Of a DNA stretch of 64,000 bases, positions 37,160-47,363 are shown piece after piece; positions within the stretch are counted from its first letter, which is position 1, and every line of letters starts with the position of its first letter. Under the pieces are notes generated by a model that saw only the letters and a list, made by a program, of their open reading frames with translations, was not told where the DNA came from and ran no database searches. Made by a program: the position numbers and the translations under genes. This stretch comes from Paenochrobactrum glaciei (GTDB lineage: Bacteria; Pseudomonadota; Alphaproteobacteria; Rhizobiales; Rhizobiaceae): assembly GCF_039522165.1 (NCBI RefSeq), contig NZ_BAAADE010000007.1, positions 1 to 64,000 on the forward strand. Direction: 5' to 3'.

Positions 37160-40100
37160 TTACCAGCGCAGACGCAAACCGCCGGAGCCCGACACATCAT
37201 GATTGGAGCCGGAGAAGTTGCCTGTGACCTTACCGTATAAGGACAGTCCGGTTTCGATCTGCACATTAAAGCCTGCTTCCACTTGCGCAGAATTACGCGG
37301 TTGTGCTGCCCCATGCACGACAAATTCATAGCCAGGTGCAGTTATAAAGCCTGCCTCGACCGAACGCTTATTGGCAAATTCATGCACCCATGCCGCACGC
37401 AGATAAGGTGAGAAATGAGCATTATCACCAAGGTCAATGCGCGTATCAACCTGTGCGCCTAAGGAAAGCGGCACAGAATGAATGGTTCTGCTCTTATAAT
37501 AAAGCGCCAGATCACCACCGGTAATATCCGCGTATTCTGTTGAGCTATTCATATGGAAGCTCGACAATTGCAAGGCAGCAAACGGAGTAACCTGCACACC
37601 ACCCAGATCCATACGATAACCGGTCTCAAGACGTGCATTAATGCCATAACCGGAGAAGTCGTTTTGCAAACGATCCGAGAAACCCGCATTACCCGCAGTC
37701 GGCAAAATAGCCGCCAAGCGATCAGTGCTCGCATTAAACCAATCCACACCGACAAGACCATCAACATAGAAATTATTATGGCGATAAGCGCCATAAATCG
37801 CGGTACGCCCGGTTTCGATATCACCTTTAGTCAGGCGATCACTCACTTTGAAATCGGCCTTGCTCATGCCGACAGAGAAACCAAGTAACAGGTCTTTGGT
37901 CAGCTCATAATCAAGCCCCGCAGCCATGCCCTTGCTATGGCTTTTCAGGTCGCCTGAACCAACCACATAAGGATCGCCCTTGATGCTGGTATTGCTGCCG
38001 AAACCAGAATACCAACCACGCCACAAGCTCTCAACACATAGATTATTTTTGAGCGTGCAGTTACGGCTCGCGTTGGTTTCAGCCTGACGGTAAGGATTGC
38101 TCCAAATATTGGTTTGCTGTGAAACCGCACCGATAAAGGCATTGGTGTCGGAGAAATAAGCCTGCTGCGCACCGGCAGTACCTTCACCGTCAATCAGATC
38201 ATAGGTTCTTTGCAGGCTTGCAATATCGGCCTGTGCAAAGATAGCCGATGCCAATGGACGGAAAGCCGGAGAGGTTTGATCAAACTGAATATCATTGATG
38301 GTATTACCAACGGCAATGCCATTTTCCGTCAAGCCTTTAGCCGCATAATCAATATTGGCACCAAGCACGGTTTCGTGTTCGGTATAGCCAAGAGTGAAGG
38401 TTGCAACAGCTGTGTTTGGCGCTTCAAGTTTCATACCGTCATCCTGCACGCCACCTTCTGCTCGCACGATCACATAATCATTCTGTCCGCTTTTGGCATG
38501 GCCGGTATTGCTGATGCTCACCGGCAAATGGCCACCCAGATTGGCCTGTCCGGTTACATCAAGACGATCTGCCTTGCCGGATGCCGAAGATGTGGATGCA
38601 GCAACGCGCATGTTTTGATCTGCTGCGCTACCTGCGGCAAAATCCAGATCAACAAGATAGTTTCCTGTTTCAGTCTGATCAAAATTACCATCAATCACCG
38701 TTGTTTCAACCGCGCCGATACCGCCGGAAGTTAAAACACCTGCATTGGTAAAGAGTGAATCTGACTGACCACCAAGGCCGATATATGTACCGGCAACCAT
38801 CCACGCGTCTTGATTATTGGTAAATCGATTGGAACCAATGCCCATATCGATAATACCAACGACAAGCCCGCTATTGGAAATATCCGTCGTACCGGTTGTA
38901 CCTTGAATAGCCAAACCATCAACCCAGCCAGCGGCAAATAATTTGCCGTCTGCACCCGGAACATAGCCGAGCTTGTCACCAACAGCGGTGATGGTGCCAT
39001 GATTGGCAAGGCTGTTTTTTGCGCCATCAATAATGCTCACACCCGCGCCGCCAGCACTACCACCGACAAGCAGACTTTCTGCCTGCACAACAATATCAAT
39101 ATTGCCGTTCGTTTCGCCGGTGCTTTGCGCATAAATAGCCGAAGAACCCTCACCCTTGGCAATCAGATTACCTGAATGGTCGATAGAGACATTTCCCGCC
39201 TGACCACCGCCGAAAGTGACAAAATCAAATGTCTCGAACTCAAACGCTGAAGCTTGTGCCACCTGCGGCATGGCACGTGATGCAAAGAGTGTATCCGTTT
39301 CCACGACAGAGGCTGCAGTCAATGCATTGGAGCCTGCACCAGCTGTTATCACATCACCGGAATTGGCAATGCTGACATCACCCGCACTTGTCTTACCCAA
39401 AGACTTTGCCGCAATGCCGTTTGCATTTTCACCCGCTGTCTCCACATCACCCGTATTATGAACGGTAACCGCACCAGCAACAGCACCTTCTGATAACGCG
39501 GTGATTGCATAAGCCGCATTGCCAGATGTAATAATGACACCGCTATTTTCAACGCTGACATCACCGGCATCACCAGCCTTTGCATCTACCGCCATTCCAC
39601 CCCGTGACTCTGCGGCAATCGCATATGCACGGTTGCCGGATGTAACAATAACACCACTATTGACAACGCTCACCGAGCCTGCATCGCCACCTGTGCCATT
39701 TGTTGCTTCAGGAAAGTCATTCAGATTGCCCCTTGAACCCACTCCACCTGTGCCACCAATCGATTGCGCCAGAATACTATGGGAATAATCGCCTTTCGTT
39801 ATCAATCCGGCATGGTTTTCCACCGACACAGTGCCTGCGTTACCTGCATTGCCACCATTGCCGCCAAGTTTAAGCGCACCAAAGGCAACACCGGCAAGGC
39901 TACCATCACCACCGATCGAAAGGGCATTAATCGCTATTGAGCTATGACCTGTTGTATAGATCAGGTTGTCTTTTTCATGCCCCGGCTGACCATTGATCAC
40001 ATGAATATTGCCGCCACGACCACCAGTACCATTCGGCGCATTTGTAAGGTCATTTAAAGCAGAACCGGCAAAGCTCAAGCCACCTCGCACATTACCAGCA

Positions 40101-43100
40101 ATGCCGCCGGAACCGCCAAGTGACAGAGCTGATATGCCTGATGATTGTTTTCCTTCTGTGTAAATACCACCACTATTAACGACAAGAACGTCACCGCCAT
40201 CACCGCCGGAACCACCCAGACCACCAGCTACTGCTGTGAGCGGTATTAGTGTATTATCTCCGCTTGCAGTCTCAATAACATCCGCGTAGCCGCCATTGCC
40301 ACCACGCCCACCGGTAGAATGCGCTGTAATACCAGTCGAATAATCGCCAAGGCTCACCAGAATAGCATGATTTTCAACCTTGATATCACCGGCATTACCA
40401 CCAAGACCGCCGTCTCCGGCAACCGAAGCACCGATTGCAGCTTCAAAGCCTGTGATAACCGGCACGTCAAACTGAAGAACACCGGATGAATTACCGCCTG
40501 CGCCGCCTTTTCCACCAGTGGTTTTTGCAACAATCAGACCGGCATTCTCGCCATAAGAGCCCAGCACTGTGGCTCCCGGATTTAATGCATCACCATTGAT
40601 AACACTGACATTGCCTGAATTGCCGCCGGCACCTGTGCGGCCATACCAGTCAACCTGTGTGTTAATCAAACCATCAGCTGCGCCACCAGCAACAGCAATT
40701 AACTTGCTCTTGCTATCTCCGGCTTTGCTGCCTGCTCCACCAACAGATTGCGCCAGAATGGCATTGGAGTCTTTTCCAAAGGTTAAGATTGAACCCTGAT
40801 TGGCCACGCTTACATCAGCACCATCGCCACCTTTGCCACCACGACCACCAAGGGACACGAAACCTTCACGCGCATACGGCGTGCCAATAGAACCACCGGC
40901 ACCACCAATGCCACCTTGAGAAAGTGCCGCAATACCGGCAGAATTTTGGCCTTTGGTGATCAGTATCCCATGATTGGCAATATCTACATTACCGGCATTG
41001 CCACCAACACCACCATCACCGCCAAGGCTTATGATACCCGACGCATAAGCCGCTTTTGCGCCCTTACCGCCAAGGGATTTTGCTTCAATTGCCGTCGAAC
41101 TATCGCCTTCAGTGATAATCTTAGCATGGTTGGAAACAGTCACATCCGCGCCGTTACCACCAGCACCGGTACCGCCAAACCATGACAGATTTTCGCGTGC
41201 CAACTGATCCAGCGCTCCACCGGCAATACCGACATATTTGCTCTGTCCGACACCGGAAACACCACCCGCGCCACCAACAGATTGAGCCTGAATGCCACGA
41301 GATTCATCGCCCGTTGTCCAGATCGAGCCGTGATTATCAACGCTCACATTGGCGGCATTACCGCCCTTGCCACCGCGACCGCCAAAGGTCAAATAGGCTT
41401 CCTGTCCACCACCACCGGATGAAGCATCGCCACCTGTGCCGCCCGCTCCACCTGTTGCACGCGCAATGATCGCTGAGGACTGATCACCAAAGGTGGCCAA
41501 GGAAGCATGATTGACGACATCCACATCACCTGCATGACCACCGCGTCCGCCATCACCGCCCAGCGCAATCTTGCCAAGACCATTGCCGCCATCGCCTCCT
41601 GCACCACCGAGAGTTTCAGCAATCAATGCTGCAGAATGATCGCCTGACGTTTGAATTCTACCCGCCAGCATATCGCCAGCTACACCATTGGTAACAGATA
41701 CCGCGCCAGCATCACCACCTGTGCTGACATCATCAGCCCAGTTAAAAATCTGATCCAGAATTGCAGATTGTGTTTGCGTATTTTCACCCACAGCGCGGAC
41801 AAGCTCAGTTAATGCGCCACCTCCAATACCAAGGCTACCATCACCGCTATGGCCACCCTGACCGCCAACGGAACGTGCCAAAATACCGGCGGCATCATCA
41901 CCATAAGTGAAAATCGCCCCCTGATTGACCAATGTTACATCTGCGCCGTTGCCCCCTGCACCTCCGGTGCCGCCAGCACCGATGATCCGGCTTTCAGCCT
42001 CTTTATCAATCAGATTTTTGATCGGGTCGAATGGAATGTCGCCAGCCGAAAACAGCAATTTGCTGTTGCCGCCATTGCCGCCTGCGCCCCCAATGGATTG
42101 TGCGTCAATGCCGGTGCTGCCATTGCCTCCCGTGAAAATTTTATTGTGGTTACTGACTACGACTTGCGCACTGTCACCACCCTGACCACCGGCACCGCCC
42201 GCAAGCAGCTGATAAGTAATGGCAGAAGGTGCATCATCATTTACATTCGGGATATCAACTTTAAACAAAGCATGGGCGGCATCACCATCGCCACCATTAC
42301 CACCCTTGCCGCCCAATGAATGAGCCTGCAAACCGGCAGATTTGACATCAGTTGTGTAAATTTCACCACTATTGGTAACATTTACCACGCCACCATCAGC
42401 ACCATAACCGCCACTTCCGGCAATGCCGACTAATCCGATCCGCGACTGGCCTTCATTGATACCGGCCAGATTGGCTGCACCTGCAACAGCTGTTCCGCCA
42501 TTGCCACCGGCACCACCCTCTGAAAGGGCGGCAATAGCCCGTGCATCCTGACCACCGGTATAAATATACGCCTGATTATTGACAGTAACTGTACCAGCTT
42601 CTGCGCCATTGCCGCCATTACCGGCCACAGCCAAACTCACATTGGTGTTGGAAGACGCATTTTGCGCCCCAATCGTACCGCTTAACGCCTGTTGTGCCGC
42701 GCCGCCTTGACCTCCGACAGAGCGTGCAACGAGCGCATCAGATCCGTCACCTTCTGTTTTCAAAAGGCCATGCGTTTCAACATTGACATTACCGGCGGCG
42801 CCACCGTCGCCTGCGCCACGCCCCCAGGAACCGGCGCCATTCGTTGCACCAATATGGCCTGCGGCGCCTGCAATATTCAGTGCACTCTGCCCACCTTCAC
42901 CGCCAAGGCTTTCGGCCAAAATGCCATGAGCATTTTTTCCAGTTGTGATAACTTTGCCCGTAAAATCAACCGATGCGTCACCAGCTGCGCCGCCCTTGCC
43001 TCCGGCTCCGCCAACACTGCCAGCAATATTGGCTGCATCCGGTGTAAAGCCGATGCCAGCGCTCAGCGTGTTACCGGCATCGCCACCTTTGCCACCGGCA

Positions 43101-45142
43101 GAGGCAGATCGGATACCATGCGAACCTTCACCGGTGGTTTGTATCCGACCGTCAAATGTAACACTGCTATCTGCACCCGCACCACCATTGCCGCCGGTGC
43201 CACCAATAGCAACTACTGCACCAAAGGATTTTGCATTGATCGCTGCTTCCAGTGCACCACCGCCATTGCCGCCATCACCACCTTGCGACACGGCTTCAAT
43301 GCCGCTCGCCTGATTGCCTTTTGTAAGAATATGGTCAAAGCTCGTTACATGGACATTGCCTGCATCAGCGCCTGCGCCACCATTACCACCAATAGCAACA
43401 GCTGCACTCAGTGTAGTTGGCCCCAACGAACCTGACAAGGCGCCCGCCATGCCGCCATTGCCGCCGCTTCCTCCGACAGATTGTGCGTAAATTCCGCGTG
43501 AGCCATCACCCATTGTGCTGAGTGAGTCAACATTCTCAGCCGGACGATTTATATCGGATTGCGAATTGACAACCACATCACCCGCAGCCCCGCCCGCGCC
43601 GCCAGAGCCTGCGGATGCAACGAGCTCACTTACCGAAAAATCACTATCGCCACCTTTACCGCCAGCAGACACTGCAATAATTGCATTCGAATTATTGCCC
43701 TGCGTGCTGATGGATGACTGGTTATTGACGCTAACGGCTCCGCCATTGCCGCCATGGCCACCCGAGCCGCCCTCCGACGCAAGCAAACCATCCGTATAAT
43801 TGGCCGATCCGCCCTCACCGCCGGTGGATACTGCAACCACAGCACTGGATAAATCGCCTGTTGTGGTGACTGCACCTAAATTATCAACCTGAATTGCACC
43901 TGCATTGCCACCGTTACCACCATTGCCGGATTCAGATTTAACAAGGGCAACCGTGGCAGAGCCACTCGCTCCACCTGCACCACCTGTCGATTCAGCATAA
44001 ATAGCGTGCCCGCTTGAAACGGTAACGGATCCTTTATTGATGATATTGACACCACCGCCATTGCCGCCATGCCCGCCATCAGCTGTTGTTGTATCAACAG
44101 AGCCGCCAGACGTTACATTATTGCCGTTGCCGCCTTTACCGCCAACAGATTTACCCACCAAGCCATTAGATTGAGCACCTTGTGTAGTTACAATCTTGTC
44201 ATTGGTGATTGTAACCGTTCCGGCATCGCCACCATTACCAGCCACACCATTCGTTGCACTGCCGATAAGGGATTTTGCTTCTGCCGCACCAGCTCCGTTG
44301 CCACCCAAAGACAGGCCATGAATTGCATCCGAACCAGACCCGTTGGTTGTAATATTATTGCTATTAATGATTGTGACCGTGCCACCGCTGCCGCCATCAC
44401 CGCTTAACCCAGCAGTTGCATTAAATATTAAATTATCTGCATCACCAGCTTTGCCACCATGACCACCAGCAGCCTGTGCAAAAATACCAAAGGACTGATT
44501 TCCGCTAATCGTTAGCTGAGACTCATTGGTAACAGTAACCTGTCCCGCATTACCGCCATTGCCACCAGCGCCGGATGTAATATTGTCAATTGATGTGCTT
44601 TTATCGCCGCCCTTACCGCCTTGTCCGCCATTTGAAAATACAACAATGCCGCTTCCATTATGAACGGTTAAGTTTCCGGTCGTGTTTAGACTGACATTAC
44701 CGCCATCACCGCCATTACCACCGGCTGCACCATCGCCTTTCATCAAGCGACCCGCAGATCCGCCCTTGCCACCGGCACCACCAGTACTGCCAGCAAGGAA
44801 TATATTTTGCCCGGCTGCTGAGTACCCGCCGCCGTCGATTGTAAGAGGGCTACCATCGTTACCGCTGCTACCAGCTGTTGCCTCCACCCACTTTGGCAAT
44901 AATCCCTCTTTTATATATGCATCTTTACCCTTCTTGCCATTCACAGGTGGCAGCAGGTGGGTAGTAGCGCCGCCCTTATTCACCAAATCGCTTAAAACCG
45001 GTGAAGGCACTGTATTAATATGTGCTGGAACAGTTTGCGCGAATGATGTCTCAAGCCCTAATGAGACGAGACAAACACCGGCAAGCAGAGTGTGCTTTAT
45101 TTTCGGAAGAACCACAGAATAAGTTTTCAAATCCGATGACAT
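37160..45142 (-). CDS. Giant glycine-rich autotransporter (type Va) adhesin-like protein
   Basis: About 2,660 residues. An extended signal peptide (about 1-35, ending ETSFAQ) leads to a passenger of about 2,300 residues made of some thirty degenerate repeats with core pattern S-x-G-G-x-G-G followed by short beta-strand motifs of the type VTVxNxGxIxTxGxxSxGIxA. The C-terminal beta-barrel of about 270 residues (from near WRGWYSGFGSNTSIKG) ends in the aromatic-terminated LRLRW recognised by the BAM complex. The repeats predict a long beta-helix stalk. GGGGGC precedes ATG at 45142. No catalytic motif was seen; adhesion is inference. Confidence 0.92.
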   Translation of the reverse strand: MSSDLKTYSVVLPKIKHTLLAGVCLVSLGLETSFAQTVPAHINTVPSPVLSDLVNKGGATTHLLPPVNGKKGKDAYIKEGLLPKWVEATAGSSGNDGSPLTIDGGGYSAAGQNIFLAGSTGGAGGKGGSAGRLMKGDGAAGGNGGDGGNVSLNTTGNLTVHNGSGIVVFSNGGQGGKGGDKSTSIDNITSGAGGNGGNAGQVTVTNESQLTISGNQSFGIFAQAAGGHGGKAGDADNLIFNATAGLSGDGGSGGTVTIINSNNITTNGSGSDAIHGLSLGGNGAGAAEAKSLIGSATNGVAGNGGDAGTVTITNDKIVTTQGAQSNGLVGKSVGGKGGNGNNVTSGGSVDTTTADGGHGGNGGGVNIINKGSVTVSSGHAIYAESTGGAGGASGSATVALVKSESGNGGNGGNAGAIQVDNLGAVTTTGDLSSAVVAVSTGGEGGSANYTDGLLASEGGSGGHGGNGGAVSVNNQSSISTQGNNSNAIIAVSAGGKGGDSDFSVSELVASAGSGGAGGAAGDVVVNSQSDINRPAENVDSLSTMGDGSRGIYAQSVGGSGGNGGMAGALSGSLGPTTLSAAVAIGGNGGAGADAGNVHVTSFDHILTKGNQASGIEAVSQGGDGGNGGGALEAAINAKSFGAVVAIGGTGGNGGAGADSSVTFDGRIQTTGEGSHGIRSASAGGKGGDAGNTLSAGIGFTPDAANIAGSVGGAGGKGGAAGDASVDFTGKVITTGKNAHGILAESLGGEGGQSALNIAGAAGHIGATNGAGSWGRGAGDGGAAGNVNVETHGLLKTEGDGSDALVARSVGGQGGAAQQALSGTIGAQNASSNTNVSLAVAGNGGNGAEAGTVTVNNQAYIYTGGQDARAIAALSEGGAGGNGGTAVAGAANLAGINEGQSRIGLVGIAGSGGYGADGGVVNVTNSGEIYTTDVKSAGLQAHSLGGKGGNGGDGDAAHALFKVDIPNVNDDAPSAITYQLLAGGAGGQGGDSAQVVVSNHNKIFTGGNGSTGIDAQSIGGAGGNGGNSKLLFSAGDIPFDPIKNLIDKEAESRIIGAGGTGGAGGNGADVTLVNQGAIFTYGDDAAGILARSVGGQGGHSGDGSLGIGGGALTELVRAVGENTQTQSAILDQIFNWADDVSTGGDAGAVSVTNGVAGDMLAGRIQTSGDHSAALIAETLGGAGGDGGNGLGKIALGGDGGRGGHAGDVDVVNHASLATFGDQSSAIIARATGGAGGTGGDASSGGGGQEAYLTFGGRGGKGGNAANVSVDNHGSIWTTGDESRGIQAQSVGGAGGVSGVGQSKYVGIAGGALDQLARENLSWFGGTGAGGNGADVTVSNHAKIITEGDSSTAIEAKSLGGKGAKAAYASGIISLGGDGGVGGNAGNVDIANHGILITKGQNSAGIAALSQGGIGGAGGSIGTPYAREGFVSLGGRGGKGGDGADVSVANQGSILTFGKDSNAILAQSVGGAGSKAGDSKSKLIAVAGGAADGLINTQVDWYGRTGAGGNSGNVSVINGDALNPGATVLGSYGENAGLIVAKTTGGKGGAGGNSSGVLQFDVPVITGFEAAIGASVAGDGGLGGNAGDIKVENHAILVSLGDYSTGITAHSTGGRGGNGGYADVIETASGDNTLIPLTAVAGGLGGSGGDGGDVLVVNSGGIYTEGKQSSGISALSLGGSGGIAGNVRGGLSFAGSALNDLTNAPNGTGGRGGNIHVINGQPGHEKDNLIYTTGHSSIAINALSIGGDGSLAGVAFGALKLGGNGGNAGNAGTVSVENHAGLITKGDYSHSILAQSIGGTGGVGSRGNLNDFPEATNGTGGDAGSVSVVNSGVIVTSGNRAYAIAAESRGGMAVDAKAGDAGDVSVENSGVIITSGNAAYAITALSEGAVAGAVTVHNTGDVETAGENANGIAAKSLGKTSAGDVSIANSGDVITAGAGSNALTAASVVETDTLFASRAMPQVAQASAFEFETFDFVTFGGGQAGNVSIDHSGNLIAKGEGSSAIYAQSTGETNGNIDIVVQAESLLVGGSAGGAGVSIIDGAKNSLANHGTITAVGDKLGYVPGADGKLFAAGWVDGLAIQGTTGTTDISNSGLVVGIIDMGIGSNRFTNNQDAWMVAGTYIGLGGQSDSLFTNAGVLTSGGIGAVETTVIDGNFDQTETGNYLVDLDFAAGSAADQNMRVAASTSSASGKADRLDVTGQANLGGHLPVSISNTGHAKSGQNDYVIVRAEGGVQDDGMKLEAPNTAVATFTLGYTEHETVLGANIDYAAKGLTENGIAVGNTINDIQFDQTSPAFRPLASAIFAQADIASLQRTYDLIDGEGTAGAQQAYFSDTNAFIGAVSQQTNIWSNPYRQAETNASRNCTLKNNLCVESLWRGWYSGFGSNTSIKGDPYVVGSGDLKSHSKGMAAGLDYELTKDLLLGFSVGMSKADFKVSDRLTKGDIETGRTAIYGAYRHNNFYVDGLVGVDWFNASTDRLAAILPTAGNAGFSDRLQNDFSGYGINARLETGYRMDLGGVQVTPFAALQLSSFHMNSSTEYADITGGDLALYYKSRTIHSVPLSLGAQVDTRIDLGDNAHFSPYLRAAWVHEFANKRSVEAGFITAPGYEFVVHGAAQPRNSAQVEAGFNVQIETGLSLYGKVTGNFSGSNHDVSGSGGLRLRW

Positions 45143-45176
45143 CGGCACGCCCCCAAAAGTAGACAATAAAATACCT

Positions 45177-45214
45177 TCCAAACGAACTCATATTCGTTGG
45201 TCTACCGTGGTCTA
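45177..45214. promoter_or_regulatory. Candidate regulator-binding site upstream of the autotransporter
   Basis: AACGAACTCATATTCGTT (45181-45198) is a perfect 6-6-6 hyphenated palindrome. It runs into two direct repeats of TGGTCTA starting at 45198 and 45208, exactly one helical turn apart. It lies 35-70 nt upstream of the autotransporter ATG and within the gap after the response-regulator gene. Repeat geometry suits a LuxR-type DNA-binding dimer; binding is inference. Confidence 0.5.
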
Positions 45215-45343
45215 TTGAAACTAGAGGGAGGTACAATTCCCTTGAATAAGGGTATATTGAAAAAAGCTAATGTTTCAGCAATACAATCAAGCTCAATAGA
45301 AAATGCGTACAAAAACATTAATCGATTGAAATCATTACATTAT

Positions 45344-45979
45344 TTATGGATTTATTATTTTATGTTTCATCGCTTCTTTCACAGCTTCCGCTCTTGAATG
45401 AACATCCAGTTTTTTAAAAATATTCTTGAGATAATCGTTGATAGTATGGTCTGAAAGCTGAAGAGCAACTGCGATCTCAGCATTTTTTTTGCCGTCAGCT
45501 AATTGTAACAGCACATCCAGCTCGCGCGGTGATAATTTCTTTGTATTCACACCCAGTGACGGGGTCTGACGTTTATTTTCAATTCGCTTGACCAAACGCA
45601 GCTTCGCTTCAACCTGTGAAATGAAAACACCCAGATCAATCGGCTTGACCAGATATTCATCAACACCTTCACGATAAGCCTCCAAGATCCGGTGCCGATC
45701 CGAGAGTGCCGAGAGAAACAAAAATGGTATTGCGTTTAATTGTTCAGAGCCCGAGCGCACCTGCCGTAAAAATTCCAGCCCGTCCATTTGCGGCATGAGA
45801 ATGTCTGAAACAATTAAATCGGGCATGCGCTTTTTCAACAAATCCAAGGCAGCCAAACCATTACTGGCTTCAATCACTTCGTGACCGGAGCGCATCAATT
45901 CGCGCACCAGTTCTTCACGAATATATTTTTCATCCTCAACGCACATAATCAAAGCGCGATTGGCTGCATCTTTTGTCAT
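45344..45979 (-). CDS. Response regulator with LuxR-type HTH output domain
   Basis: About 211 residues. The receiver domain (about 8-120) has the phospho-acceptor Asp near residue 59 in DLIVSDILMPQMDG and the conserved Lys in YLVKPIDLG. The output domain at about 145-205 is a LuxR/NarL helix-turn-helix (LSPRELDVLLQLADGKKNAE, LSDHTINDYLKNIFKKLDVH). ATG at 45979 starts one base after the kinase stop; a TTG at 45994 would overlap it. The nearest downstream gene on the strand is the giant autotransporter, its plausible target. Confidence 0.9.
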   Translation of the reverse strand: MTKDAANRALIMCVEDEKYIREELVRELMRSGHEVIEASNGLAALDLLKKRMPDLIVSDILMPQMDGLEFLRQVRSGSEQLNAIPFLFLSALSDRHRILEAYREGVDEYLVKPIDLGVFISQVEAKLRLVKRIENKRQTPSLGVNTKKLSPRELDVLLQLADGKKNAEIAVALQLSDHTINDYLKNIFKKLDVHSRAEAVKEAMKHKIINP

Positions 45980-45980
45980 T

Positions 45981-47363
45981 TCAAGCACACTCAATGCCGG
46001 TCAACGGCAACCGTAATTCAAATTCAGTAAAACCCTTGCCAGTTGCAAGCAAGGTTAAGTCACCGCCATGCATTTGAGCAATCTGGCGCGAAAAACTCAA
46101 GCCCAAGCCGCTGCCTGAAAGATGCGCAACATTGCTGGCACGATAAAACCGGTTAAAAACCATATCTGTTTCATTCTCAGGAATGCCCACTCCAACATCT
46201 TTAACCCTGCAAATAAATGTATCATCTTCAAGCAGAACTGTCACATCAACAGGTGTTGAACCAGCTGAATATTTATCGGCATTGGCAAGGAGATTAACCA
46301 CAATTTGCTCCAGCAGCGTTTTATCGCCATGATATAACACTTGTGAGACCTGCTCTTCAAAATGAACAAAACGTGCCGGATGAATCTCCTGATGATAGGC
46401 AATTGACTGGCGCACCATCTCCACCAGATCAAACTCTTCCGCCTTTAATTTCACACCATGACCATGAATCACATCGCCGCTGATTGTGCTTTCAACAATA
46501 CGCGACAAACGGCTGACGGCCTCACGAATTCTGCCAGCCGCTTCTGTCACTGCTTCACTATTGATGTCTTCAGGATGACGGATAAAACGCTGCGCAATTA
46601 AATCAATAATAGCCACCGGCGTTTTAAACTGGTGAGAAACGGTGGTAAGAAAGCCTTTATAAATCTCGTTGGATTTTTGTTCATTTTTCAAAGCAACGCT
46701 CAAAGCTTCTGTGCGCTGAGCGACAATCGCTTCCAATTCTTCCTGATAGCGCAGCAATTCATCATTGGCGCGATTGGCAGACTTAATATTCATAATCAGC
46801 AAGAATGATAAAAGGCCGCCAACCGTCATCAAACCAAGCACCGCAGACATCGTCAGATAAATTATGTTCAATTGCCGGTCACGATCAGCACCACCGGCAT
46901 CCCGCTCATGGATCATCGAAAGATTGGCTATACGACCAAAATCACTAAAAACGGGCAAGACTTCGCGGTAAATCGACAGGATTTCTGCCTGTTCCAGGCT
47001 ATCTTCCGCCTCATAGCGCGCTTCAATCTGCTCCATTGTGGCAACGATATTCTTAAGATATTCCTCAGCGCCAATGCTTTTGAAATAACCCAGCTGTGGT
47101 TCACTACTCAAAAGATTGATACGGCTTTTCAAAATATCAAAACGCAGCGTAATCATCTCTTTATCATGACTGTCCAGCAAAAGTGTATCGCTGAAGCGAC
47201 GGCTTTCGCGGTCGGCCTGATTAACCGCCCAAAGCATATTCTCGCCGACATAGGTTTCCAGACTGCGCTCCACCCGCAAGAGCTGATAAAACGCATAAGT
47301 CAGCATCAGACAAAAGCCGAGCATAACAATGCCGGCTACAGTGTAAGCACGGGTGATTTTCAT
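45981..47363 (-). CDS. Membrane sensor histidine kinase
   Basis: 460 residues. TM1 at about 8-29, a periplasmic sensor region at about 30-167 with a helical appearance, TM2 at about 168-191, then a coiled coil and the kinase core. H-box His244 is in TVSHQFKTPVAIIDL, N-box in QIVVNLLANADKYS, G1 in VKDVGVGIPENE and G2 in GSGLGLSFSRQIA. The ATG overlaps the stop of the SUOX-fold gene upstream (ATGA), which implies stoichiometric synthesis with that protein and suggests it is a sensing partner. Confidence 0.92.
   Translation of the reverse strand: MKITRAYTVAGIVMLGFCLMLTYAFYQLLRVERSLETYVGENMLWAVNQADRESRRFSDTLLLDSHDKEMITLRFDILKSRINLLSSEPQLGYFKSIGAEEYLKNIVATMEQIEARYEAEDSLEQAEILSIYREVLPVFSDFGRIANLSMIHERDAGGADRDRQLNIIYLTMSAVLGLMTVGGLLSFLLIMNIKSANRANDELLRYQEELEAIVAQRTEALSVALKNEQKSNEIYKGFLTTVSHQFKTPVAIIDLIAQRFIRHPEDINSEAVTEAAGRIREAVSRLSRIVESTISGDVIHGHGVKLKAEEFDLVEMVRQSIAYHQEIHPARFVHFEEQVSQVLYHGDKTLLEQIVVNLLANADKYSAGSTPVDVTVLLEDDTFICRVKDVGVGIPENETDMVFNRFYRASNVAHLSGSGLGLSFSRQIAQMHGGDLTLLATGKGFTEFELRLPLTGIECA

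Noticed and set aside
42692..43435. A 247-residue open frame on the plus strand, plus several others of 60-175 residues at 38210-44407
   Set aside because: They are antisense to the glycine-rich autotransporter. The repeat codon pattern removes stops in other frames; products are low-complexity Pro/Ala/Thr or Cys-rich with no ribosome sites.
37160..45142. Repetitive tract as a possible CRISPR or simple DNA repeat array
   Set aside because: Repeats are protein-level, degenerate and of variable period; they lie in one long coding frame with signal peptide and beta-barrel.
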